In this document: piece after piece, positions 31,245 to 38,256 of the stretch
Numbering within the stretch: the stretch's first letter is position 1
Layout of the letters: each line of letters opens with the position of its first letter
NCBI GenBank assembly: GCA_002419215.1
Contig: DIFQ01000124.1
Coordinates: 1 to 38,256 of the forward strand
Origin: Syntrophaceae bacterium UBA5744
Lineage (GTDB): Bacteria > Desulfobacterota > Syntrophia > Syntrophales > UBA2192
Direction: 5' to 3'
DNA length: 38,256 nucleotides
The notes under the pieces: generated by a model
Databases searched by the model: none
What the model was told of the DNA's origin: nothing
The model's input: the letters and a program-made list of their open reading frames with translations, nothing else
Translations under genes and position numbers: made by a program

Positions 31245-31428
31245 TGGTCCACTTGGTCTATCTGGTCTAAGGGTCTCGGGTATTGTGCCGCTCCGCGGCC
31301 GGAATCGGGTATCCGGAATCCAGAATCCCATTTTCCTGTACCCTGTACCCTGCTTTTCGCCCTCACCCCGACCCTCTCCCCTCAAGGGAGAGGGAGCCTG
31401 CAGGGTGAATATCCCCTGCGGGGATATT
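31245..31428. repeat. Second copy of the composite repeat plus palindromic repeat copy 2, between trpC and trpD
   Basis: 31245-31285 repeats the GGTCTAT-type 9-mers and GGGTCTCGGGTATT seen after trpF; 31337-31351 has ACCCTGT-type 7-mers in the opposite sense, so the architecture of 30316-30468 recurs in degenerate form. Then 31361-31395 has CCCTCACCCCGACCCTCTCC facing GGGAGAGGG, followed by a small hairpin ATATCCCC/GGGGATAT at 31409-31428. No gene. Confidence 0.8.
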
Positions 31429-31432
31429 GCCT

Positions 31433-32443
31433 CTAGCTTCGGCTCATCTCAATGAGGGCCTGGAGCTTTTTGATCGCGGCGCCGCTGTCGATGCATTCCT
31501 CGGCTACCTTGATCCCCTCGGGGATCGTCCGGGCCTTCCCGCCGGCGACAATGGCCAGGGCTGCGTTCAGGACGACGATCTTGCGCCGTGCCCCATCCTC
31601 ACCGGCGAGAATGGCCTTGGTGATCTCTGCGTTTTTCGTGGCATCACCTCCGGTGAGCGCCTCACCGCCGTAGGTTTTGCCGAAGTAGTCGACGGGGTCG
31701 ATGTTGTAGGTCGTGACGATCCCGTCCTTCAGCTCCGAGACCCGGGTCTGTCCCGTTACGGTGGCCTCATCGAGGCCGTCGGACCCATGGACGATGAAGG
31801 CCCGTTTCGTGCCCAGGTTCTTCAGCACCCCGGCGAACATCTCCGTGAGCTTTGGGTTGTAGACGCCGATGAGCTGGGCGGTTGCAGAAGCGGGATTGGT
31901 GAGAGGCCCCAGCATGTTGAAGATCGTGCGCAGGCCGATCTCACGGCGGGGCCCGATGGCATACTTCATGGTCCCGTGGAGCTTCGGCGCGAAGAGGAAC
32001 CCGATGCCCACCTGCTGGACGCACTCCTCGACGATCTCGGGCGGCGCGTCGATATTGACCCCGATGGCCTCGAGCACATCGGCGCTCCCGCAGCTGCTGG
32101 AAACGGCGCGGTTGCCGTGCTTGGCCACCGTGAGACCCGCAGCAGCAACGACGAAGGCCGCCGTCGTCGAAATGTTGAACGTATTGCGGCCGTCGCCGCC
32201 GGTGCCGCAGGTATCCACGATGACGGGAGAGCGGGCGTCGATGCGTGTGGCCTTGAGGCGCATGACCCGGGCGGCGCCGGTGACCTCGGCGATGGTTTCC
32301 CCTTTCATGCGCAGGGCCGTGATGAACGCCCCGATCTGGGCGGGTGTGGCCTTCCCCTCCATGATCTCCGTCATGGTCTCCGTCATTTCCGCTTCCTGCA
32401 GGTCGATTGCCTGGACGACCTTGGCCAATGCTTCCCGTATCAT
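31433..32443 (-). CDS. trpD: Anthranilate phosphoribosyltransferase
   Basis: 336-residue enzyme transferring phosphoribose from PRPP to anthranilate. The PRPP-binding glycine-rich loop is DTCGTGGDGRNTFNIST and the KHGNRAVSSSCGSADVLE segment forms the anthranilate channel; the Mg site acids are in SDGLDEAT. It starts 4 nt after the trpG stop, so the two are probably translated together, but unlike E. coli they are not fused. Confidence 0.97.
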   Translation of the reverse strand: MIREALAKVVQAIDLQEAEMTETMTEIMEGKATPAQIGAFITALRMKGETIAEVTGAARVMRLKATRIDARSPVIVDTCGTGGDGRNTFNISTTAAFVVAAAGLTVAKHGNRAVSSSCGSADVLEAIGVNIDAPPEIVEECVQQVGIGFLFAPKLHGTMKYAIGPRREIGLRTIFNMLGPLTNPASATAQLIGVYNPKLTEMFAGVLKNLGTKRAFIVHGSDGLDEATVTGQTRVSELKDGIVTTYNIDPVDYFGKTYGGEALTGGDATKNAEITKAILAGEDGARRKIVVLNAALAIVAGGKARTIPEGIKVAEECIDSGAAIKKLQALIEMSRS

Positions 32444-32447
32444 GATG

Positions 32448-33035
32448 CTATGCTCCTTTCCCGTTCCCGGAGACCATCTCCAGGAAGTTTCTCAGTATTC
32501 GTTTCCCGTTCGGCGTGAGGACCGACTCGGGGTGGAACTGGACCCCCTCCAGGGGGAAGTGGCGGTGGCGAAGCCCCATGACCTCGCCTTCCTCCGTTTC
32601 CGCGCTCACCTCCAGGAAGGGCGGGAGCGTGTCCCTCTGCACCAGCAGGGAGTGATAGCGCCCCGCCGTGAGCGGGTTGGGCAGGCCTTTGAAAATCGTC
32701 CGGCCGTCGTTGAAGACGGGCGAGGTCTTGCCGTGCATGAGCCTGTCCGCGCGGACGACCTCGGCGCCGAAGGCATAGCCGATGGCCTGGTGCCCCAGGC
32801 AGATGCCCATGATGGGGATCCGCTCATGGAACCGCCGGATCACCTCGACGGTAACCCCCGCCTCCTTTGGAGTGCAGGGGCCCGGTGACAGAAAGATCGC
32901 CTCGGGCGCCATGGCCTCGATCTCCTCGACGGTGATCTCGTCGTTGCGGTGTACGGCCACGTCGCAGCCCAGCTGGCCCAGGTACTGGACCAGGTTGTAG
33001 GTAAAGGAATCGTAGTTGTCGATCATGAGGTACAT
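32448..33035 (-). CDS. trpG: Anthranilate synthase glutamine amidotransferase subunit
   Basis: 195-residue class I glutaminase supplying ammonia to TrpE. The catalytic Cys is in GICLGHQ, His and Glu in VQFHPES; the interface motif DNYDSFTYNLVQYL opens the protein. Because some species share this subunit with folate synthesis, a double role (PabA) is possible, but its place between trpE and trpD makes tryptophan the main job. It is 234 bp from trpE owing to inserted repeats. Confidence 0.96.
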   Translation of the reverse strand: MYLMIDNYDSFTYNLVQYLGQLGCDVAVHRNDEITVEEIEAMAPEAIFLSPGPCTPKEAGVTVEVIRRFHERIPIMGICLGHQAIGYAFGAEVVRADRLMHGKTSPVFNDGRTIFKGLPNPLTAGRYHSLLVQRDTLPPFLEVSAETEEGEVMGLRHRHFPLEGVQFHPESVLTPNGKRILRNFLEMVSGNGKGA

Positions 33036-33039
33036 CGTT

Positions 33040-33265
33040 TTTCTCCTCGTCTGTCATTGCGAGCCCCGGACCCCGACTTCGTTCAGAGCGATCGTTGGAA
33101 AAAATTGCTTCCAGTCCGTAGGGCCCGATCCCCGATCGGGCTTACCGGGCCGTTCGGGGAACGGCCCCTACATCTTTTAACCTGGGGTAGGGCTGCCGCC
33201 TAGGTGCACCGCGAAACAGTCTCAAGTCGGGATCGCCGCGGCGCTTCGCGCCTCGCGATGACACC
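33040..33265. repeat. Repeat element in the trpG-trpE gap
   Basis: Two nested parts. The outer ends resemble the dispersed TCATTGCGAG family: GTCATTGCGAG near 33052 and, inverted, CTCGCGATGAC near 33252, with GCGGCGCTTCGCGCC hairpin. Inside, 33118-33171 is bounded by GTAGGG and CCCTAC and holds two perfect hairpins, GCCCGATC/GATCGGGC and GGGCCGTTC/GAACGGCCC. It looks like one short palindromic element inserted next to or into another. No coding potential. Confidence 0.75.
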
Positions 33266-33269
33266 GGAT

Positions 33270-34772
33270 TTAATCATCCGACAATTCAAAGCCCCTCGCT
33301 GCCAGCCTCACGGCTTTCATCATCCCGGCGGCCTTGTTGAGCGTCTCCTCGTACTCGGTCGCAGGGTCCGAGTCGGCCACGATGCCGGCGCCGGCCTGGA
33401 TCGAGAGCTTCCCGTCCTGGAGGACCATCGTCCGGATCGTGATGCAGAAGTCCATGTTCCCCGTGAAGCTGAGATATCCCACGGCGCCCCCGTACGGGCC
33501 GCGGCGCTCCGGTTCCAGCTCGCCGATGATCTCCATGGCGCGGACCTTGGGCGCCCCCGTCAGCGTCCCTGCCGGAAAGGAGGCCCGCATCACGTCGAAG
33601 CAGTCCTTTCCCTCGGCAAGCCGGGCCCGGACATTCGAGACCAGGTGCATGACATGCGAGTAGCGCTCGACGATCATGTACTGGTTGACCTGGACGCTCC
33701 CGATTGCCGCGATCCTTCCCAGGTCGTTTCTCCCCAGGTCGACGAGCATGACATGCTCGGCCCGCTCCTTGGGGTCCTCGAGAAGTTCGTCTGCCATTAC
33801 CCGGTCCTCCTGCTCCGTCTTCCCCCGCCTTCTTGTCCCCGCGATGGGCCGCAGCTCCGCAAAGCCGTCCTCGACGCGGACCATGACCTCCGGCGAGGAC
33901 CCGATGAGGTGGACATCCTCCATCTTCAGGAAGAAGAGGTAAGGCGAGGGGTTGACGAAGCGAAGCGCCCGATAGAGATCCACGGGGTCGAGGGGATTTT
34001 TCGCCGAGAAGCGCTGCGAAAGGACGGTCTGGATGATGTCGCCCGCACCGATGTATTCCTTCGCCCGGCGGATCATCTCCTGAAAGGCCTCGCGCGTCAT
34101 GTTGGATGTGAACTCGACGTCTTTGCGGAAATCCCCGCTTCTCAGCAGCAGCGGTTTGATGGGTTGCTGGAGCTGTGCAATCATGCCGTCGATCTTCGCC
34201 GTCGCTTCCGCATAGGCCCCTTCGAGGCAACCCTGCCCCTCGTCGCACCGGGCCGAGGCCACCACCTTGATCGTGTGGCGAACATTGTCGAAGATGATCA
34301 GCGTGTCCGTGACCATGAACACGGCGTCGTCGACATCCTTTTCCGCACGGGGGCTCTTCGCCAGCCGTTTCTCGAAGTAGCGGACCATGTCATAGGAGAA
34401 GAATCCCACTGCGCCGCCGCTGAAGCGGGGAAGCCCGTCCACGGTGACAGGCCGGTAACGGGCGAGAAGTTCCTTCAGGACCGCCAGGGGATCGCCCCCG
34501 TGCGGGAGTCGCATGAGGTTCCCGTTGCTGCGGACCTGCACCTCCTCGGGCTTCACGCGGACGACAGCCAGGGGGTCGGCGCCCAGGAAGGTGTAGCGGC
34601 CCCACTTCTCGCCGCCCTCGACGCTCTCCAGCAGGAAGGCGTAGGGACGCTTGCGGATCTTCAGGAGGGCCGTCACCGGCGTCTCCTCATCGGCGAGGAT
34701 CTCCCGGTATACAGGGATGAGATTGCCGCGCTTGGAAAGTTCCTTGAATTCCTCAAAAGACGGTCTGAACAT
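33270..34772 (-). CDS. trpE: Anthranilate synthase component I
   Basis: 500-residue chorismate-using enzyme producing anthranilate with ammonia from TrpG. The N-terminal LLESVEGGEKWGRYTFLG contains the LLES element that binds tryptophan, so feedback inhibition is expected. The C-terminal catalytic domain shows IAGTRRRGKT, DLGRNDLGR and the SFPAGTLTGAPKVRAMEII block. First structural gene of the operon after an attenuator leader; ATG 34772. Confidence 0.97.
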   Translation of the reverse strand: MFRPSFEEFKELSKRGNLIPVYREILADEETPVTALLKIRKRPYAFLLESVEGGEKWGRYTFLGADPLAVVRVKPEEVQVRSNGNLMRLPHGGDPLAVLKELLARYRPVTVDGLPRFSGGAVGFFSYDMVRYFEKRLAKSPRAEKDVDDAVFMVTDTLIIFDNVRHTIKVVASARCDEGQGCLEGAYAEATAKIDGMIAQLQQPIKPLLLRSGDFRKDVEFTSNMTREAFQEMIRRAKEYIGAGDIIQTVLSQRFSAKNPLDPVDLYRALRFVNPSPYLFFLKMEDVHLIGSSPEVMVRVEDGFAELRPIAGTRRRGKTEQEDRVMADELLEDPKERAEHVMLVDLGRNDLGRIAAIGSVQVNQYMIVERYSHVMHLVSNVRARLAEGKDCFDVMRASFPAGTLTGAPKVRAMEIIGELEPERRGPYGGAVGYLSFTGNMDFCITIRTMVLQDGKLSIQAGAGIVADSDPATEYEETLNKAAGMMKAVRLAARGFELSDD

Positions 34773-34846
34773 GTTCTCTTCTGCCTCGTTTCCCTCAGTC
34801 TGCCGGATGTCGCCCTCTTGCAGGATCGAGCCGGCTGTCGGTCTCA

Positions 34847-34874
34847 GTGACCGGTGACCCGTGACCGGTGGCCA
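34847..34874. repeat. 14-bp tandem repeat, two copies, in the trp leader
   Basis: GTGACCGGTGACCC followed by GTGACCGGTGGCCA, with a third partial GTGA. It lies in the leader RNA between the second terminator and trpE; the CCGGT core is palindromic. Confidence 0.75.
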
Positions 34875-34885
34875 GTGAATGAAAC

Positions 34886-34912
34886 AAAAAGGCCGTGCTC
34901 CTGAGCACGGCC
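34886..34912 (-). terminator. trp leader terminator 2
   Basis: Perfect 10-bp stem on the minus strand, GGCCGTGCTC/GAGCACGGCC, followed by TTTTTG. It lies 26 nt after the T-run of terminator 1 and 114 nt before trpE. Its arms can also pair with the 3' arm of terminator 1 (12 pairs with a 5-nt bulge). Confidence 0.9.
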
Positions 34913-34938
34913 TCTGGTTTTTGCTTGGCGTTTAAAAC

Positions 34939-34975
34939 AAAAAAGCCGTGGAGCACCTTCGGGGTCCCCCACGGC
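34939..34975 (-). terminator. trp leader terminator 1 (attenuator)
   Basis: Stem GCCGTGG/CCACGGC with an inner ACC/GGT stem and CCGAA loop, followed by six T residues, starting 23 nt after the leader peptide stop. This is the position of a classical transcription attenuator. GGGGTTT in the leader coding region can pair with GGACCCC of the 5' side, a plausible antiterminator. Confidence 0.9.
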
Positions 34976-34997
34976 CTTGATCAGTCAATTGATGTTC

Positions 34998-35072
34998 TTA
35001 TGGCAGCAGGCAAACCCCTCCTATGAAGTTGCGCCACCACCAGCTGTTTTTCGAAAGGATCGCGCTGAACAT
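34998..35072 (-). CDS. trpL: trp operon leader peptide
   Basis: 24-residue peptide: MFSAILSKNS, then three consecutive Trp codons (W11-W13), then RNFIGGVCLLP and TAA. GGAGAAAG lies before ATG 35072. Three tandem Trp codons in a short peptide just before a terminator are the hallmark of ribosome-mediated attenuation. The TGGTGGTGG stretch can pair along all nine bases (with G-U pairs) with CTGCTGCCA just before the stop, giving the 1:2 hairpin. Low charged tRNA-Trp would stall the ribosome there and allow readthrough into trpE. Confidence 0.9.
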   Translation of the reverse strand: MFSAILSKNSWWWRNFIGGVCLLP

Positions 35073-35095
35073 TAATCTTTCTCCAAGCCTTTGCA

Positions 35096-35124
35096 TTTAT
35101 AGCAAGCTTTCCGCCGCCTGTCAA
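35096..35124 (-). promoter_or_regulatory. Sigma-70 promoter of the trp operon
   Basis: Consensus TTGACA (35119-35124), 17-base spacer, TATAAA (35096-35101). The transcript should begin near 35089, about 17 nt before the trpL ATG. No TrpR-type operator palindrome is evident around it. Confidence 0.9.
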
Positions 35125-35187
35125 CGAAAAGATGGAAGTCAGGAAGCGATGAAGAGCGGAAGAACGGAGTCGATGAAAGATTTTTTC

Positions 35188-35754
35188 TTAATAGTAGAGC
35201 TTCGGCGACCTTACCCTGCCCCGCTCGTCGATGACCACCCCCTCCTGTTCCAGAAGGACTCTCTTCATGGCGAGGCCGCCCTGGTATCCGCCGAGCGTCC
35301 CGTCGGAACGGATCGCCCGGTGGCAGGGGATCACGATCGGAAACGGATTTGTCGCCAGGGCGTTGCCCACGGCGCGGGCTCCCCCGGGAACACCCAGGTG
35401 AGCAGCCATCCTGCGGTACGTGCTGACCTGGCCCCGGGGAATCGCATATTCGGCAAGAAGGACCTTGTGCTGAAAGGGGGGGCAGAGGTCCAGTTGCACA
35501 TGCTCGAGCGCAAATCGGACATCGGCCCCTTCGAGGAACGCCGCAATCCGCCCTGCCAGATCGTCGATGAGTCCGCAGGAGGACGGAACCGAATCCGGGA
35601 ATTGCGCCTTCAGGCTGATTTCCGCCGGCTGCCCCGGTCTCGAGATCAGGATCTGCCGAACCGTGGGCCTGTCAGACCGGGCTTCCCACAGGATGACGGC
35701 GGGCCCGAAACGCGTCCTGCGCAAGATGTGGCAACATGGATTTCCCCGTTGCAT
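35188..35754 (-). CDS. ogt: Methylated-DNA--protein-cysteine methyltransferase
   Basis: 188-residue suicide DNA repair protein removing methyl groups from O6-methylguanine. The acceptor Cys is in IVIPCHRAI and the DNA-binding helix-turn-helix precedes it (GQVSTYRRMAAHLGVPGGAR). An N-terminal RNase H-like domain of usual Ogt size is present. ATG 35754 is taken as start; the frame is open further upstream but that stretch carries only a GC-rich hairpin. Not related in function to the flanking aromatic genes. Confidence 0.9.
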   Translation of the reverse strand: MQRGNPCCHILRRTRFGPAVILWEARSDRPTVRQILISRPGQPAEISLKAQFPDSVPSSCGLIDDLAGRIAAFLEGADVRFALEHVQLDLCPPFQHKVLLAEYAIPRGQVSTYRRMAAHLGVPGGARAVGNALATNPFPIVIPCHRAIRSDGTLGGYQGGLAMKRVLLEQEGVVIDERGRVRSPKLYY

Positions 35755-35851
35755 GATTCCTGTCCCTTTGCCTCCCGCAGCGTCCGGCCGCTCCAACGGG
35801 TACGACCCCGCAAGCCCGCCGGACCCTTTCTGCCTTGCCCCGGGAAAGCGG

Positions 35852-35880
35852 CGGGGCGGCTCCCTGGCGGCGCCGCCCCG
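35852..35880. other. GC-rich hairpin between the outer-membrane protein gene and ogt
   Basis: CGGGGCGGC and GCCGCCCCG, perfect 9-bp arms, 11-base loop. It lies 38 nt after the outer-membrane protein stop. The following bases on the minus strand (GCCGCTTTCC) have only a short T stretch, so termination would be weak. Confidence 0.45.
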
Positions 35881-35917
35881 TTCACTGACCCGCTGGAAAC
35901 ACAAACATCCCCGGGGG

Positions 35918-36553
35918 CTAGAAGCGATACTTCAGCCCCACCGTGATCATGTGGTTGGTGAGGTCCCCGTCGCCGTTGTCGAAGCCGTACGAACACTGGA
36001 CGTAGCGATAGCCCACATCGATGGCCCATTGGGGATGGAACACAAAATCGGCCCCGATGAGGAACTGCCATGCGAAGTCATTCTCCTCCTGGTTGAGGAT
36101 CCGGGAGAGGGACCCCGTGCCCGAACCGGATGTTTCGCCCCAGGACCAGCCGATCCCCAGGCCGACATAAGGCTGGAACCAGTTGACGGGATATCGCAGA
36201 AGCAGATTCAGGAAAAAGTTGTTTGTCGTGATGTCACCGTCGTTGATACTGGAGCCGCCCACCGTCTGGCTTTCGAAATCGTTCGACGTGTAGAAATACT
36301 CGAACTCCACGGCGATATACTGCATCTGGGGGGGGATATAGCCTCCCTTCAAGCCCGCGACGTACCCTTCATCGAGGCTGAGATCCCCGGATCCGGCCGA
36401 CCCCCCGGACACCTCCAGGTCATCGGGCATGGTATAACCGCCAAAGATCCCCACATAACCGCCGGTTCCGGCCGCAGCAGCATTCCCTGCGGGAACAAAG
36501 AGCAGCAGGAAAGCGACGAATCCGCAAAGCGCATAACCTGTCCACTTCTTCAT
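35918..36553 (-). CDS. Outer-membrane beta-barrel protein (OmpW/OmpA-barrel-like)
   Basis: 211 residues from ATG 36553 (AAGGAGG upstream). Residues 1-27 are a signal peptide ending near AGNAAAAG. The mature part alternates polar and aromatic residues in about eight strands and ends in VGLKYRF, with the terminal Phe recognised by the BAM machinery. Strand segments such as GGYVGIFGGYTMP, FQPYVGLGIGWSWG and WAIDVGYRYVQ are typical of small eight-stranded barrels. Function (small hydrophobic solute passage or structural role) cannot be assigned. Confidence 0.85.
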   Translation of the reverse strand: MKKWTGYALCGFVAFLLLFVPAGNAAAAGTGGYVGIFGGYTMPDDLEVSGGSAGSGDLSLDEGYVAGLKGGYIPPQMQYIAVEFEYFYTSNDFESQTVGGSSINDGDITTNNFFLNLLLRYPVNWFQPYVGLGIGWSWGETSGSGTGSLSRILNQEENDFAWQFLIGADFVFHPQWAIDVGYRYVQCSYGFDNGDGDLTNHMITVGLKYRF

Positions 36554-36707
36554 CACACGACCTCCTTCTTCGTGGTTTATGGTTCGATCGCCGTGAGCGG
36601 TTGCCACGGCGAGACATCCAATGGAATTTCTGGAGTACTGCCGGCTCGGATATCAGGAGCATTCAGGTGTTTCGGAAAAGGCGTACAGGAAAGGTCAGTT
36701 CATGGGT

Positions 36708-36736
36708 AGGATAAAGGTGGAGCAAAACCCTGTCAA
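36708..36736 (-). promoter_or_regulatory. Sigma-70-like promoter of the outer-membrane protein gene
   Basis: TTGACA (36731-36736), 17-base spacer, TATCCT (36708-36713), starting 18 bases after the tyrA stop. Predicted leader about 150 nt. Confidence 0.65.
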
Positions 36737-36753
36737 GATAAATCCGGCTCCCC

Positions 36754-37545
36754 TCAGCCCTTCCTGTTTTCCTGCCTGATCCGCTCCTCCAGCGCCTTCG
36801 CGCCCCGCTGATCGATGAGCGGTTTCACGGTGTTGAACGCCTTTTCGTGGAGGTCCAGGATTCGGGATACGTGGGGGTTCCCCGCAATGATCTCCGCATA
36901 GAGCTGCGGGTGCGAGAAGAGATTTTCAACGGCTGCGAGCCTTGCCCGGAAAAGGGGGGTCGAAAAATGCTCCAGTTCCTCACGCGCAATGCCGGCTTCA
37001 CGGATCGACAGCCCCAGGATGAGGGTGTTCAGATGATTGAGCGCCTGGACGACGGCCATGATCTCGTCGTGACGCTCCGGAGTCGTTTCGATGAGAGTTG
37101 CGCCTTTTTTCCCGAAGGTGTCCCGTACCCACGGGAGCCAACCGGCGGCCCTTGCCGGGCAGAGCGCGATATTCTGCCCTTCCAGGGACGTCACTCCCGG
37201 ACCGAACAGCGGGTGGAGGCCGATGACCTCCGAGGCCGATGCTTCCAGCATGGCCCGCACGGGCCCCGCCTTCAGGGAGGTGAGATCCATGAGGAGGGTG
37301 CCTGTCTTCATGTGAGGCCCCACCTCCCGGATGACGGCTTGAGTCACCCCTATGGGCACGCTCACGATGACGACGGGGCAGGCCGCCGCCATCTCTGCAG
37401 GGCGGGGGCCGCTTGCATGCCCCGACACGTGGACGGGATAGCCCGCCTGCTCGAAGAATGCGCCAAACCAGCGGCCCATGCCGCCTGTGCCCCCGATGAT
37501 GCCGATGGGAAACTTATCTGTGGCTTGCAAGGCAGTCCCCCTCAC
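36754..37545 (-). CDS. tyrA: Prephenate dehydrogenase
   Basis: 263-residue NAD(P)-dependent enzyme converting prephenate to 4-hydroxyphenylpyruvate for tyrosine synthesis. Rossmann motif GIIGGTGGMGRWF, conserved EVIGLHPLFGPGV, and the second-domain HDEIMAVVQALNHLNT. There is no ACT domain or fused chorismate mutase. The start is either GTG 37545 or TTG 37530; both have G-rich ribosome sites within a palindromic repeat. It follows chorismate synthase, so prephenate synthesis genes may lie further upstream outside the window. Confidence 0.92.
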   Translation of the reverse strand: MRGTALQATDKFPIGIIGGTGGMGRWFGAFFEQAGYPVHVSGHASGPRPAEMAAACPVVIVSVPIGVTQAVIREVGPHMKTGTLLMDLTSLKAGPVRAMLEASASEVIGLHPLFGPGVTSLEGQNIALCPARAAGWLPWVRDTFGKKGATLIETTPERHDEIMAVVQALNHLNTLILGLSIREAGIAREELEHFSTPLFRARLAAVENLFSHPQLYAEIIAGNPHVSRILDLHEKAFNTVKPLIDQRGAKALEERIRQENRKG

Positions 37546-37577
37546 CCAGGCCCTCTCCCTCGGGGGGAGAGGGGTTT
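37541..37577. repeat. Palindromic repeat copy 3 at the tyrA start
   Basis: CCCTCACCCAGGCCCTCTCC facing GGGGAGAGGGG, the same element as at 31361-31395. It occupies the 44-bp gap between aroC and tyrA and supplies the purine-rich sequence before the tyrA start. Confidence 0.7.
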
Positions 37578-37589
37578 ATGGAATAGAAT

Positions 37590-38256
37590 TTATTTACAGG
37601 CTCTCTGCCTCAGAAGGTGATCCGCAAGGACCAGGCAGACCACGGCCTCGCAGACGGGGATGATGCGAGGGATGACGCAGACGTCGTGCCTTCCCCGCAC
37701 CGCGATCCTCCTCGGGTTTCCCTGTACATCGATGGTCTGCTGTTCCAGGGCGATGGAGGCGATGGGCTTGCAGGCCGCACGGATCACGAGATCCTGCCCC
37801 GTTGTGATTCCCGCGAGGACCCCCCCTGCGTGGTTGGATCGGAACCCGGCGGGATCGATGGGATCGTTGCTCTCGGACCCCTTCATTCTCGCCGCACGAA
37901 AACCGGCGCCGATCTCGACGCCCTTCACCGTCCCGATGCTCATGAGGGCACGGGCGAGGTCGGCGTCGATCTTGTCGAAGACAGGCTCTCCCAGCCCCGC
38001 AGGGCAGCCCGTGACGCGGACCTCCACAATGCCGCCGAGGCTGTCGCCCTCGCTCCTCGCCTCCTCCAGTCTCTGCTCCATCCTCGTTGCCGCCTCGTGA
38101 TCGGGACACAGCAACCTGTTCCCGCTTATGTCGCCTCGTGAAAAACGTTCGATGGAGATGCCGCCCACTTCCACCGTGAAGCCGATGACGTCAATTCCCT
38201 CCCGGGTGAGGAGCTTGCGGGCGACGGCGCCTGCCGCCACGCGGGCCGCCGTCTCG
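37590..38256 (-). CDS. aroC: Chorismate synthase, 5' end cut by window
   Basis: Last enzyme of the shikimate pathway, a reduced-FMN-dependent lyase on EPSP. The visible 221 residues correspond to the C-terminal two thirds: ETAARVAAGAVARKLL at the edge, then GSESNDPIDP, FRSNHAGGVLAGITTGQDL and the signature RHDVCVIPRIIPVCEA. No defect is visible. It leads into tyrA. Confidence 0.95.
   Translation of the reverse strand, partial: ETAARVAAGAVARKLLTREGIDVIGFTVEVGGISIERFSRGDISGNRLLCPDHEAATRMEQRLEEARSEGDSLGGIVEVRVTGCPAGLGEPVFDKIDADLARALMSIGTVKGVEIGAGFRAARMKGSESNDPIDPAGFRSNHAGGVLAGITTGQDLVIRAACKPIASIALEQQTIDVQGNPRRIAVRGRHDVCVIPRIIPVCEAVVCLVLADHLLRQRACK

Noticed and set aside
35852..35880. Hairpin as a definite terminator for the outer-membrane protein gene
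   Set aside because: The stem is strong but there is no proper T-run, so it is listed only as a hairpin.

Overview
The window looks like chromosome from a strictly anaerobic, GC-rich bacterium of the deltaproteobacterial (Desulfobacterota, Syntrophales-like) type. The reasons are a complex I operon whose NADH module is of the ferredoxin-linked HydB/Hnd type, an oxygen-sensitive 4-hydroxybutyryl-CoA dehydratase-like enzyme, CoA-transferase-based activation of acids, a NtrC-type regulator and many short intergenic repeats. The taxonomic call is inference from gene content; no rRNA, tRNA, phage, IS element or CRISPR array was seen.

Layout. (1) 1-7442, minus strand: nuoA-B-C-D-E, a stand-alone thioredoxin-like [2Fe-2S] protein, nuoF and nuoG (cut by the left edge), mostly joined by ATGA overlaps. 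A near-perfect sigma-54 promoter lies just before nuoA, and an NtrC-family response regulator gene (7693-9054) lies directly upstream, with palindromes between them. (2) 9389-22599, minus strand: a long carboxylic-acid catabolic operon. In transcription order it has an MFS transporter, a CoA-transferase pair with the catalytic Glu, an HSD10-like dehydrogenase, a thiolase with a DUF35 partner, a second SDR, a crotonase, a second CoA-transferase-fold pair WITHOUT the catalytic Glu, an acyl-CoA dehydrogenase, an isocitrate lyase/PEP mutase-family lyase, another acyl-CoA dehydrogenase and a Cys-rich mini-protein. (3) 22709-24462: a 4-hydroxybutyryl-CoA dehydratase-family enzyme, a 40-residue DUF2292 protein and a terminator. 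(4) 25011-27325, plus strand: a cytoplasmic NarX-like histidine kinase and LuxR-type response regulator, divergent from the catabolic block and visibly more AT-rich than the rest. (5) 27472-35124, minus strand: a complete trpEGDCFBA operon preceded by a textbook sigma-70 promoter, a leader peptide with three consecutive Trp codons and two tandem terminators. (6) 35188-38256, minus strand: ogt, an outer-membrane beta-barrel protein, tyrA and chorismate synthase (cut by the right edge).

How it fits together. Regions 2-4 look like one inducible system: uptake of an organic anion, CoA transfer, gamma-hydroxyacyl dehydration, beta-oxidation steps and up to three different C-C bond-cleaving enzymes (thiolase/DUF35, an IpdAB-like putative hydrolase, an isocitrate-lyase-type lyase), probably sensed by the divergent two-component system. 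Reducing equivalents could enter the unusual complex I of region 1. Regions 5-6 are aromatic amino acid biosynthesis. The strongest candidates for something new are the Glu-less CoA-transferase pair and its operon, the tandem trp attenuator whose two terminators can pair with each other, and the sigma-54 control of complex I. The four long gaps of the trp operon each carry short repeats.
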